Source: Kiritimatiellales bacterium
GTDB taxonomy: Bacteria > Verrucomicrobiota > Kiritimatiellia > Kiritimatiellales > Pontiellaceae
Direction of reading: 5' to 3'
Assembly (NCBI GenBank): GCA_021734595.1
Contig: JAIPIO010000109.1
Location: 1 to 11,875 of the forward strand
Length of the DNA stretch: 11,875 nucleotides
The position numbers were made by a program, and so were the translations under genes. A model generated the notes under the pieces. The model worked only from the letters and a program-made list of their open reading frames with translations, searched no databases and was not told where the DNA came from. Below, piece after piece: positions 1 through 7,059 of this stretch (its first letter is position 1; each line of letters begins with the position of its first letter).

Positions 1-2
1 AA

Positions 3-461
3 CAGATCAAGCTCTTTGAAATGCGTATCGAGGCGTGTCGCTTGCGGGCACGGGAAGACGGCACGGTATCGCGTATCTACCATTATCCGGGGGGCATTGT
101 TCCCGGCGGTGACGAGGTGCTGGCCAGCGTGCTGACCGGCGAACCGAAGGTGGTTGGCTTCCTTTCGGAATACAATGCAAGGGATGTGATACCCGGCATG
201 CAGGCCTATCTGACTCCCGTTTCCGGGCACGGTCCGGTGATCCGGGCCACGGTGATGGCTCTTACGCCGGAAATTCTTTCCTTGCCGGGACGGGTCAGCC
301 CGACGCCTTCCCAAACCTATCGCGGTCGGCGGGTGGTACTGATGCCGGAACCGGGCTGCGACCTGTTGCCGGGCGAAGAGGTGCAGATTCATTTTTCCAG
401 ACCTTGGAATATCCGGATGCTTTGGGATGTATTTAAACGCAGAGGAGAGAAGGCGGAATGA
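3..461 (+). CDS. HlyD-family periplasmic adaptor (membrane fusion protein), C-terminal part
   Basis: The reading frame is open from base 3 with no start codon that can be trusted, so the N-terminus lies upstream of the window; the ATG at 21 falls inside the lipoyl half-domain and is probably internal. Visible first is the second half of a lipoyl/biotinyl-like domain (LRAREDGTV, then GGIVPGGDEVL, the usual 'G..V..G..L' turn). A beta-barrel segment follows (VVGFLSEYNARDVIPGMQAYL, then PVIRATVMAL), as in HlyD/EmrA/RND adaptors. Such proteins bridge an inner-membrane pump to a TolC-type channel across the periplasm. The gene overlaps the downstream channel gene by four bases, which supports the assignment. 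A palindromic repeat at 395-409 encodes FSRPWN close to the C-terminus, so that tail may be an insertion-derived extension. The kind of pump (ABC, RND, MFS) cannot be told from this fragment. Confidence 0.8.
   Translation, partial: QIKLFEMRIEACRLRAREDGTVSRIYHYPGGIVPGGDEVLASVLTGEPKVVGFLSEYNARDVIPGMQAYLTPVSGHGPVIRATVMALTPEILSLPGRVSPTPSQTYRGRRVVLMPEPGCDLLPGEEVQIHFSRPWNIRMLWDVFKRRGEKAE
395..409. repeat. TTCCA-N5-TGGAA palindrome inside adaptor gene
   Basis: TTCCAGACCTTGGAA, a 15-base palindrome with 5-base arms, read in frame as SRPW within FSRPWN. The identical 15-mer, with the same preceding run of T, recurs in non-coding DNA at 10626-10640. It is one of nine copies in this window. Confidence 0.8.
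441..461 (+). promoter_or_regulatory. Shine-Dalgarno and ATGA stop/start overlap
   Basis: A purine-rich AGGAGAGAAGG stretch (443-453) precedes the ATG at 458. The upstream stop TGA (459-461) overlaps that ATG as ATGA. This fixes the start of the channel gene and indicates translational coupling between adaptor and channel. Confidence 0.8.
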
Positions 462-1672
462 GAGGATTGATACTTCCAATCTTCCTGTTGATGGTTCTGC
501 CGCTGCAGGCCGAGGAACTGCGGTTGGAGCGAGCCCTTGCGCTGGCGGAAAAGCACGATGCGCGTCTGGCGACCCATTCCGCGGCAACGAAACTTGCGCA
601 GTCCCGCAGCGATGCTCCCGTGCAGCGAAAAAATCCAGAGTTGAGGGTGCAAAGTGAGTTGGATTCGGGCGACCCCGACCTCGGCGCCTCGATCCGCTAC
701 TTCCCGTTGAATCCGTGGCAGGTGGACGCTGAAAAAAGCGAGAACGCAGCGGCGGTCGAAGAGGGCGCGGCAGCGTATCGGCAGGCGTTGCTTGAAACCA
801 CCATTCAAGTGACTTCGGTTTTCCAAGAGCTGCAATGCCTGGAGCAGGAAAAAGCGCTGTACGGCCGGCTGGCGGAAAGAAAAAAGGAATTTGCCGACAG
901 GGTGGATAAACAGCTCGATGCCTCGGTTGAAACGCAGGGCCAGGCGTTGCTGGCGCAGTGGGAGATGCACGAAGCGCTGGAAAACCGCCGTGAGGCGGAT
1001 CTTAAGGCCGCGCGCTTGAAACAGACCCTGGCCGTGCTTACCGGCCACCAGCCCGGTGAAATCAATGTGGCGCCACTCGATCAGAAAGAAACCTTTGCTG
1101 TGCTCGATGCCGGAAAGGAAACGGCCATTGCGCTTGAGACCCGCCCGGAACTCCAGTTGCTAAGGGCTGGGCTGGCCGGAGCCGATGCGCGGATGAGCGG
1201 CGCTAGGGCCGCAGGCATACCCTGGCTCAACCACTTGGAGCTGGGTTACAGAAACCACTCACGGGGCTGGCAGCTGGAGGCTGCGTTCGATTTGCCGTTC
1301 TTCTCCATTGGAGGTACGGATAAAATGCTGGCCTACGAAGAGGTCACACTGCTCGGCATTGGAATCGACGCGCAGGAACGGATGGTCCGCGCCGAAGTGG
1401 AGGCCGCTGTGGAAACCTACAATCTGGCGGTGCGAGAGTGGACGCTCATGCAGGGCCGGCAAATTCCGCTGATCCGGAAGACGCGCAGCTACCTCTCCGG
1501 CACGGGAGCCGACGAACCGCTCAGGATGCAGGAGCGGCTGGCGCTTGAGGAAAAACTGATCGACGCGGAACTGCAACTGCTCGGCCTGAGGCGCAGGATT
1601 AACCAGGCCGGCGAAGGGCTTGTGGTGGCGACTGGGAAGCCGGTGGATGGGCAGGGGAAAACTCAATTTTAG
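458..1672 (+). CDS. TolC-like outer membrane efflux protein
   Basis: This 404-residue protein starts with a clear Sec signal peptide (MRGLILPIFLLMVLPLQA, cleavage expected after LQA). The mature protein begins with the typical helix EELRLERALALAEKHDARL. Two outer-membrane-efflux repeats are visible: roughly residues 22-200, with long Ala/Glu/Arg-rich helices, and 215-400, opening with RPELQLLRAGLAGADARM and containing the strand-like LPFFSIGG, comparable to the 'lPlF..G' of the family. The family folds as a trimeric beta-barrel plus alpha-helical tunnel and is the exit duct of tripartite pumps and type I secretion. At 404 residues it is slightly shorter than many TolC homologues (about 420-490). 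It is coupled to the adaptor gene upstream and followed after 13 bases by the CotH-kinase gene. The transported substrate is unknown. Confidence 0.88.
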   Translation: MRGLILPIFLLMVLPLQAEELRLERALALAEKHDARLATHSAATKLAQSRSDAPVQRKNPELRVQSELDSGDPDLGASIRYFPLNPWQVDAEKSENAAAVEEGAAAYRQALLETTIQVTSVFQELQCLEQEKALYGRLAERKKEFADRVDKQLDASVETQGQALLAQWEMHEALENRREADLKAARLKQTLAVLTGHQPGEINVAPLDQKETFAVLDAGKETAIALETRPELQLLRAGLAGADARMSGARAAGIPWLNHLELGYRNHSRGWQLEAAFDLPFFSIGGTDKMLAYEEVTLLGIGIDAQERMVRAEVEAAVETYNLAVREWTLMQGRQIPLIRKTRSYLSGTGADEPLRMQERLALEEKLIDAELQLLGLRRRINQAGEGLVVATGKPVDGQGKTQF

Positions 1673-1685
1673 CAAGGGTGTGGAA

Positions 1686-4600
1686 ATGGCGAAAAGATCG
1701 ATGGTTTGGCTGACGGGTATTGTGCTGCTGTGCACGATTTGTGGTGTCGGTGCGCAGGTGCGGATCAACGAAATTTGCGCGGTGGCATCGGATCGGCTCA
1801 TCCGCTGGGACGAAAACGGCTTCGCGCATGTCGGGACGGGGGGAAACTGGTACGACAAGGATTTCGACGCCTCGGGCTGGGGCAGCAACACGGGGCCGAT
1901 CGGGATGGGAACCAATGTGGCAACCGACTTGGCGCCATGGATGGAGCTTGCCGCTCCCTCGCTCTATCTGCGCAGGCCCTTTTCCGCTTCGGCCGCGCAG
2001 GCGGCCGACAGCGGCGCGCTGTCTCTTGAAGTGGTTTATACCGATGGTTTTGTGGCCTATCTCAATGGAACGGAGATTGCCCGGAAAAACGCGGCGGTTG
2101 CCGGTGCGCCACTGATGCACGACCAGGCAGCCTATAACGGTGCGGTACGGTTTATTACCGGTTTCCAAAACACGGTGTGGACGAATACCTTCACGCTGGA
2201 TGCGGCCTCTGCCCTGCTGGTGGAGGGCGTCAATGTGCTGGCCATCCAGTCGCAAAGCAACGACGAAACCTTTTCCGACACCTCCCTGTTCTGCAAGGCC
2301 GTCTTGAACACGCCCCCCGCCGTCGTGCTGGCGAACTCCGGCGGTACGTGGAACTGGTTTATCGGAACAGACGAACCGTCCGGTGGGGTGGTCGATCCCA
2401 CCTATGCCAGAACCTCCGTTTTGCCTTGGGCATGGGCGGAAACCAAATTCAACGACGCCGCATGGGCTGTTGGGCCGGGCGGGATCGGCTACGGCGACGG
2501 CGACGATGCCACCGATGTGGAGATCCTGATGAAGGGCAAGGCGACTACGTTGTACATGCGGCGAGCTTTCGCGGTGGCGGATACCGGTGGGACGCTGGAA
2601 TTCATGGTGGATTACGACGATGGCTTTGTGGCCTATCTCAACGGAAACGAGATTGCCCGTCGCAATGCCGGGACCGCCGGCAGCGTGGTGCCGTATGATG
2701 CCTTGGCTCTGGGAATCCACGAAAGCGGCACGTCCATCACCATTGCTCTTGGATCCGCGCTGGACTTTCTGCATGCGGGAACCAATGTGCTGGCGATCCA
2801 GGTGCTCAATAGGACGTTGAACAGCAGCGACCTTACGATGAAGGCCGATCTCTACACGCAGGAAGGCACCTCGTTCGTGGAGTTTGGCGATGAGTGGCGC
2901 TATTTTGTCGGAACCGAAGAGCCGATTCCTCCGTCGGATGAGGATCCGGTCGACGATCCGGATTCGGGATTCCTCGACTGGATCGAACTTAAAAACGAGG
3001 GCACGCAGCCGGTGTCGCTGGTTGGCTGGCGCCTGACGGATGACGCGGGTTGGCTGGACAAGTGGGTTTTCCCGGATGTTACGCTGCCGGCCGGGGGCCA
3101 GCTGGTGGTGGCCTGCTCCGAGGTGGATATCCGCGATACCACCGCGCACATGTTGCATACCGGGTTCAATTTAAGCCGCAACGGGGAATATCTGGGACTG
3201 TACAACGCGTCCGGCACGATGGTGTCGGAGATCGCCCCAACCTATCCCGAACAGCATCCTTTGTTCACCTATGGCTGGGATGAGACAACCGGGTCCTATC
3301 GCTATTTCCATCTTCCAACCCCTGGAGAAGACAATGCGGGCGATACCTTTGCCGTACTGCCGCAACCGCCGGAGATCGAGATGGATTCGGGTTTCTACGA
3401 TGGTAGTATCGAGGTGGCCATCACCACATCGCTGGCGGGGGCATCGGTCTACACCACCACCAATGGCAGTGCGCCGACGGCGGCCATCGGCACCCTGTAC
3501 GACGGACCGCTCACTATTTCGGCCAACACCGCCTTGCGGGCGGCAACGGTCAGCGCCGACGGCGTGGCTTCGGACCCCGCTACGCGCAACTATTTGATGA
3601 ACGCGCCGGAAGCGCTCAAAAGCCTGCCCGCCCTCTGCATGGTCGGCGATGAAGAACAGACGTTTTTCCATCCCCATGGCATTACCGCCATTGTCGGGGG
3701 AGTGTATACGAACACCGACAAGAACCGCTGGATGCCGGTCACCCCGGACGACTACCACTCGCCCGTCATGCATGGCCGTCCCTACGAGCGCCGGGTCTGT
3801 GTGGATGTGGTGAAGGCCGGAACCAATATATGGACGCAGTTGGATTGCGGCGTGCGGATCGTGGCCAGTTCGTTCTCACGCTCCAAGCTGAAATTCTTAC
3901 CTGCGGATATGGAGGGAACATGGTATGGAGACACCACCAAAAACAAGGCGCAGTTTAATCTGTTTGTCCGGGGCATCTATGGCGACGACGAATTCGAGAA
4001 CCGGTTGATTCCCGAATCCCCGCTGGAGGCTCTTCCGCAGGTGCGCGTCCGTTCGGGAAAGAACGATTGGAAAAACCCGTTCATCCGCGATGAAATCATG
4101 CGCCGCCTCTACTCGGACATGGGCCATGTCTGCAGCGTCGGTTCGCTGGTGGGGCTTTGGGTGAATGGGACGTACCGTTGTTTCTACAACCCCTGCGAAC
4201 GCTACGGCGAACCCTTCTACCAGGCGCGTTTCAATTCCTCGCTTGAATGGGATGCGTTGAGCCACGATGCCACCTATGTCTCGAGGTACAATGCCAACGA
4301 GGGGGACGATGTGGCCTGGTTGGCCATGTATGACTTTATCGCGGCCAACGATATGTCGGTCTACTCCAACTATGTGGCGGTGTCGCAAATGGTCGACGTG
4401 GAAAACTTTACCGACTACCTGCTGGTCAATATTTATGGCGGCACCAAGGACTGGGGCAACAACAACTGGCACGCCTCCCGCGAACGGTCGATCAATGGAC
4501 GCTTCCGCTACCATGTATGGGATGCCGAGTCGGCCTTGCTGACCTTGGATTACAATCAATTTACAAACAGATTGGCACAGGCCAATCCCATGGGCAAACT

Positions 4601-6968
4601 GTACCGTGCGCTGGCGGCTTCGCCGGATTACGCCGTCTTCATGCAGGATCGGATTGCGGAGCATTTTTTCAATGGGGGGGCCTTGGAGGATGCGGCGATT
4701 CTGGCAAAATGCAATGGGCTGGCGGATGAACTCGACCCCATGATGCAGTATGTGCACGGCATCGTGGTGAATCGGACCAAAATCATTAATTGGATCAACG
4801 GCCGCCGCGCCATCGTTCTGCAGCAGCTGCGCGATGCCGGATTCTGGCACGACCTTTCGCGGCCGATCATCTCGCCGGACGGCGAAGGGTTCCGGGGGCA
4901 GATCGAGGTTTCGATAGCGAACACCAACGGCGGCGGCGTGGTGTACTACACGCTGGATGGTTCCGACCCCCGCGCACCGGGCGGCGCGGCCCAAGGCGTT
5001 GCGTATGCGGCACCGATGGAGCTGACCCACTCGTGCCAGCTCAAGGCGCGCGTGTTCGTGAACGGAATCTGGGGTCCGTTGGCGGAAGCGATCTTCCCCC
5101 GGGAGGATCCCGAGGTTTTGCTGACCGAAGTGCACTACCATCCGGTTGTGCCGTCCGGGGGGTCGCCCTACGACAGCGACGACTTTGAGTTTGTGGAGCT
5201 GTACAACAGTGGCACCAACACCTTGAATCTGGATGAATACAGCCTGGATGGAGGAATCGAGTTTGACTTCGATGCAGATACGATGCTGGGTCCCGATGAA
5301 TATCTGGTGGTGGCGCACGATCTGGCGGCCTTCACCAGCCGCTACGACACCAACGGCATGCATCTCGTTGGCGAATATTCCGGCAAGCTTTCCGATGGCG
5401 GCGAAAACATACGGCTGGAGTTTTTCGGCGAAAAGCTGTTCGACATCACCTACAACGATGGCCGCGGCTGGCCGAAGGCCGCCGACGGAGCCGGGCCTTC
5501 GCTGGTGCCGGCGAGCGACTCCATCTGCGACCAGGGCTTCGATATTCTCGATCACCCGTTCAACTGGCGGGCCAGCACCTATATCCATGGGTCGCCGGGC
5601 ATGGCCGATCCTGAATCACCGCCGGCCATTGTGATCAACGAAATCGTTGCCCATACCGATACGGGAAATCCCGAGCCGTTCGACTCCAACGACCAGATAG
5701 AACTGTTCAATCCGACGGATGCCGCCGCCGTGCTGGATGGGTACTGGTACCTGTCCGACGATCTCTCGGATACGATGCAGTGGAATATTCCGTCGGGAAC
5801 CATCATTCCCGCCGGTGGGTGGGTGCTGTTTGACGAAAACGATTTCCATCCTGGCCGCACCACGGGCTTTGGCCTCGACAAGGCGGGGGAACAAGTGGTG
5901 CTTTCACATCATCCGGGTGCCGGCATGGATCGGGTTGTCGACTGTGTCGTCTTCGAAGGGCAGGCCCGTGGTTCCTCCTGGGGCCGCTATCCCGACGGCG
6001 ATGAATTTTTCCAAACCTTGGAACCCACGCCGAATGCCGCCAACGAGCTTCCCGCTCCCGGGATACGGATCCAAGAGCTGATGTACAATCCGCGCCCGCT
6101 CGACGGCTATAATGCGGACGAGGTGCTTGAATACATCATGCTCACCAACTGTTCGTCGCAGGCGATTGCCTTGGACGGCTTGCCGGACACCACCAACACT
6201 TGGCGGATGAATGGCGGGGTGGACTATTCGTTTGCTCCCGGCACCTCCATGGCGGCGGGCGAATGCCTGTGGCTGGTGCCGTTCGATCCGGTGGCGCAGC
6301 CGGAGCAGAAAGCATTGTTTTGCGCGGTCTACGGCCTGGACGCCGGCTCGGTGCGGTTGCTCGGCCGCTATGCGGGCGACCTCTCCAACAGCGGCGAGCG
6401 CATTACCCTTGAATGTCCGCAGGCATCGGACGATCCGCTCGATCCCGACGACATTTCCTGGATCGTTGTCGACGAGGTGACCTGGCTCGACGAAGCGCCT
6501 TGGCCAAGCGGGGCCGACGGCGCAGGTATTCCACTGGTGCGCTGCAGCTGCGCCGGCAACAATCCGCTCAGCTGGATGCTTCCGGACGATTTTGATGCGG
6601 ATCAACTGCCGGATGAGTGGGAATTGTCCTGCCGGGGCAGTTTGCTGGACCTGGGGAACGGTGATTTCGATGGCGATGGACAGGACGATTGGGCCGAGTT
6701 TATAGCCGGCACCATTCCGACCGATGCGGACAGCCTGCTGGAGTTCTCTAACTGCCAGATGGATCCCAACTGCTTCATGATGGACTGGAACTCGGTTTCG
6801 GGCCGCGTGTACAGCGTCTCCTGGAGCAGCAACCTGTGTGTGCAGTTCCTTCCGATCGCGGAAGACCTGGCCTATCCGCGTGGAAGCTATACGGATGAGG
6901 TCTATCGCGCCGAGAATGCCGCCTTCTACCGCATCGGGGTCTGGACCAACTCGGTTCCGGTGGAATAG
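1686..6968 (+). CDS. Secreted CotH kinase / lamin-tail multidomain protein
   Basis: The start at 1686 is chosen because it gives a normal signal peptide (MAKRSMVWLTGIVLLCTICG, VGA|Q) 6 bases after AAGGGTG; the in-frame ATG at 1620 lies inside the channel gene and would add 22 charged residues. Domains by approximate residue: 39-208 and 217-395, two homologous jelly-roll-like domains sharing DGFVAYLNG.EIAR; 419-555, lamin-tail domain (LDWIELKNEG); 559-638, chitobiase-C-terminal-like domain (SVYTTTNGSAPTA); 645-1038, CotH-kinase domain; 1060-1137, second chitobiase-like domain (VVYYTLDGSDPRAPGG); 1143-1275, 1314-1455 and 1459-1619, three further lamin-tail domains; 1635-1678, Asp-rich DFDADQLPDEWE and DFDGDGQDDWAEF, like thrombospondin type 3/EF-hand calcium loops. 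CotH hallmarks: SFSRSKLKF with Lys734/736, RSGKNDW (790-795), KDWGNNNW (921-928) and WDAE with Asp946. CotH proteins are atypical protein kinases, so extracellular phosphorylation is likely but unproven. Confidence 0.85.
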   Translation: MAKRSMVWLTGIVLLCTICGVGAQVRINEICAVASDRLIRWDENGFAHVGTGGNWYDKDFDASGWGSNTGPIGMGTNVATDLAPWMELAAPSLYLRRPFSASAAQAADSGALSLEVVYTDGFVAYLNGTEIARKNAAVAGAPLMHDQAAYNGAVRFITGFQNTVWTNTFTLDAASALLVEGVNVLAIQSQSNDETFSDTSLFCKAVLNTPPAVVLANSGGTWNWFIGTDEPSGGVVDPTYARTSVLPWAWAETKFNDAAWAVGPGGIGYGDGDDATDVEILMKGKATTLYMRRAFAVADTGGTLEFMVDYDDGFVAYLNGNEIARRNAGTAGSVVPYDALALGIHESGTSITIALGSALDFLHAGTNVLAIQVLNRTLNSSDLTMKADLYTQEGTSFVEFGDEWRYFVGTEEPIPPSDEDPVDDPDSGFLDWIELKNEGTQPVSLVGWRLTDDAGWLDKWVFPDVTLPAGGQLVVACSEVDIRDTTAHMLHTGFNLSRNGEYLGLYNASGTMVSEIAPTYPEQHPLFTYGWDETTGSYRYFHLPTPGEDNAGDTFAVLPQPPEIEMDSGFYDGSIEVAITTSLAGASVYTTTNGSAPTAAIGTLYDGPLTISANTALRAATVSADGVASDPATRNYLMNAPEALKSLPALCMVGDEEQTFFHPHGITAIVGGVYTNTDKNRWMPVTPDDYHSPVMHGRPYERRVCVDVVKAGTNIWTQLDCGVRIVASSFSRSKLKFLPADMEGTWYGDTTKNKAQFNLFVRGIYGDDEFENRLIPESPLEALPQVRVRSGKNDWKNPFIRDEIMRRLYSDMGHVCSVGSLVGLWVNGTYRCFYNPCERYGEPFYQARFNSSLEWDALSHDATYVSRYNANEGDDVAWLAMYDFIAANDMSVYSNYVAVSQMVDVENFTDYLLVNIYGGTKDWGNNNWHASRERSINGRFRYHVWDAESALLTLDYNQFTNRLAQANPMGKLYRALAASPDYAVFMQDRIAEHFFNGGALEDAAILAKCNGLADELDPMMQYVHGIVVNRTKIINWINGRRAIVLQQLRDAGFWHDLSRPIISPDGEGFRGQIEVSIANTNGGGVVYYTLDGSDPRAPGGAAQGVAYAAPMELTHSCQLKARVFVNGIWGPLAEAIFPREDPEVLLTEVHYHPVVPSGGSPYDSDDFEFVELYNSGTNTLNLDEYSLDGGIEFDFDADTMLGPDEYLVVAHDLAAFTSRYDTNGMHLVGEYSGKLSDGGENIRLEFFGEKLFDITYNDGRGWPKAADGAGPSLVPASDSICDQGFDILDHPFNWRASTYIHGSPGMADPESPPAIVINEIVAHTDTGNPEPFDSNDQIELFNPTDAAAVLDGYWYLSDDLSDTMQWNIPSGTIIPAGGWVLFDENDFHPGRTTGFGLDKAGEQVVLSHHPGAGMDRVVDCVVFEGQARGSSWGRYPDGDEFFQTLEPTPNAANELPAPGIRIQELMYNPRPLDGYNADEVLEYIMLTNCSSQAIALDGLPDTTNTWRMNGGVDYSFAPGTSMAAGECLWLVPFDPVAQPEQKALFCAVYGLDAGSVRLLGRYAGDLSNSGERITLECPQASDDPLDPDDISWIVVDEVTWLDEAPWPSGADGAGIPLVRCSCAGNNPLSWMLPDDFDADQLPDEWELSCRGSLLDLGNGDFDGDGQDDWAEFIAGTIPTDADSLLEFSNCQMDPNCFMMDWNSVSGRVYSVSWSSNLCVQFLPIAEDLAYPRGSYTDEVYRAENAAFYRIGVWTNSVPVE
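6009..6023. repeat. TTCCA-N5-TGGAA palindrome inside CotH-kinase gene
   Basis: TTCCAAACCTTGGAA lies in frame and encodes FQTLE at the end of the third lamin-tail domain, just before the PTPNAAN motif that normally closes such domains. All 15 positions fit the palindrome. Confidence 0.7.
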
Positions 6969-6977
6969 CTGCCCTTT

Positions 6978-6992
6978 TTCCAACCATTGGAA
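6978..6992. repeat. TTCCA-N5-TGGAA palindrome, intergenic copy 1
   Basis: TTCCAACCATTGGAA, extendable to TTTCCAA-CCA-TTGGAAA (7-base arms, 6977-6993). It lies 9 bases after the stop codon of the CotH-kinase gene. Confidence 0.85.
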
Positions 6993-7007
6993 ACGGCAGT
7001 TCGGTTT

Positions 7008-7045
7008 TTTCCAACCGCTGGAATATTCTTTCCAGTGGTTGGAAA
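7008..7045. repeat. Paired inverted palindromes forming a 16-bp hairpin between convergent genes
   Basis: TTCCAACCGCTGGAA (7009-7023) is followed by TTCCAGTGGTTGGAA (7030-7044). The second is the reverse-complement orientation of the same motif, with one base difference. Together they can fold as a 16-bp stem (7008-7023 with 7030-7045, one G-U pair) around a 6-base TATTCT loop. The hairpin sits between the stop of the + strand gene (6968) and the stop of the - strand gene (7060), where a bidirectional terminator would be expected. No clear U-tract follows on either strand, so terminator function is an inference. Confidence 0.75.
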
Positions 7046-7059
7046 TCACAGGTGGGGCA

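Noticed and set aside
1620..1685. Upstream in-frame ATG extending the CotH-kinase protein by 22 residues
   Set aside because: It lies inside the channel gene, has no ribosome binding site and would bury the signal peptide behind a charged extension.
1599..3158. 519-residue open frame on the minus strand
   Set aside because: It lies antisense to the channel and CotH-kinase genes, has no recognisable domain and a His/Arg/Gly-rich composition typical of antisense frames in G+C-rich genes.
3313..3327. TTCCAACCCCTGGAG as a tenth TTCCA palindrome
   Set aside because: The right arm has a mismatch, and the encoded LPTPGEDN fits the ordinary PTPG.xN ending of lamin-tail domains, so the likeness is probably chance.
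3897..5588. 563-residue open frame on the minus strand
   Set aside because: It is wholly antisense to the CotH-kinase and second lamin-tail region, which match known domains on the + strand.
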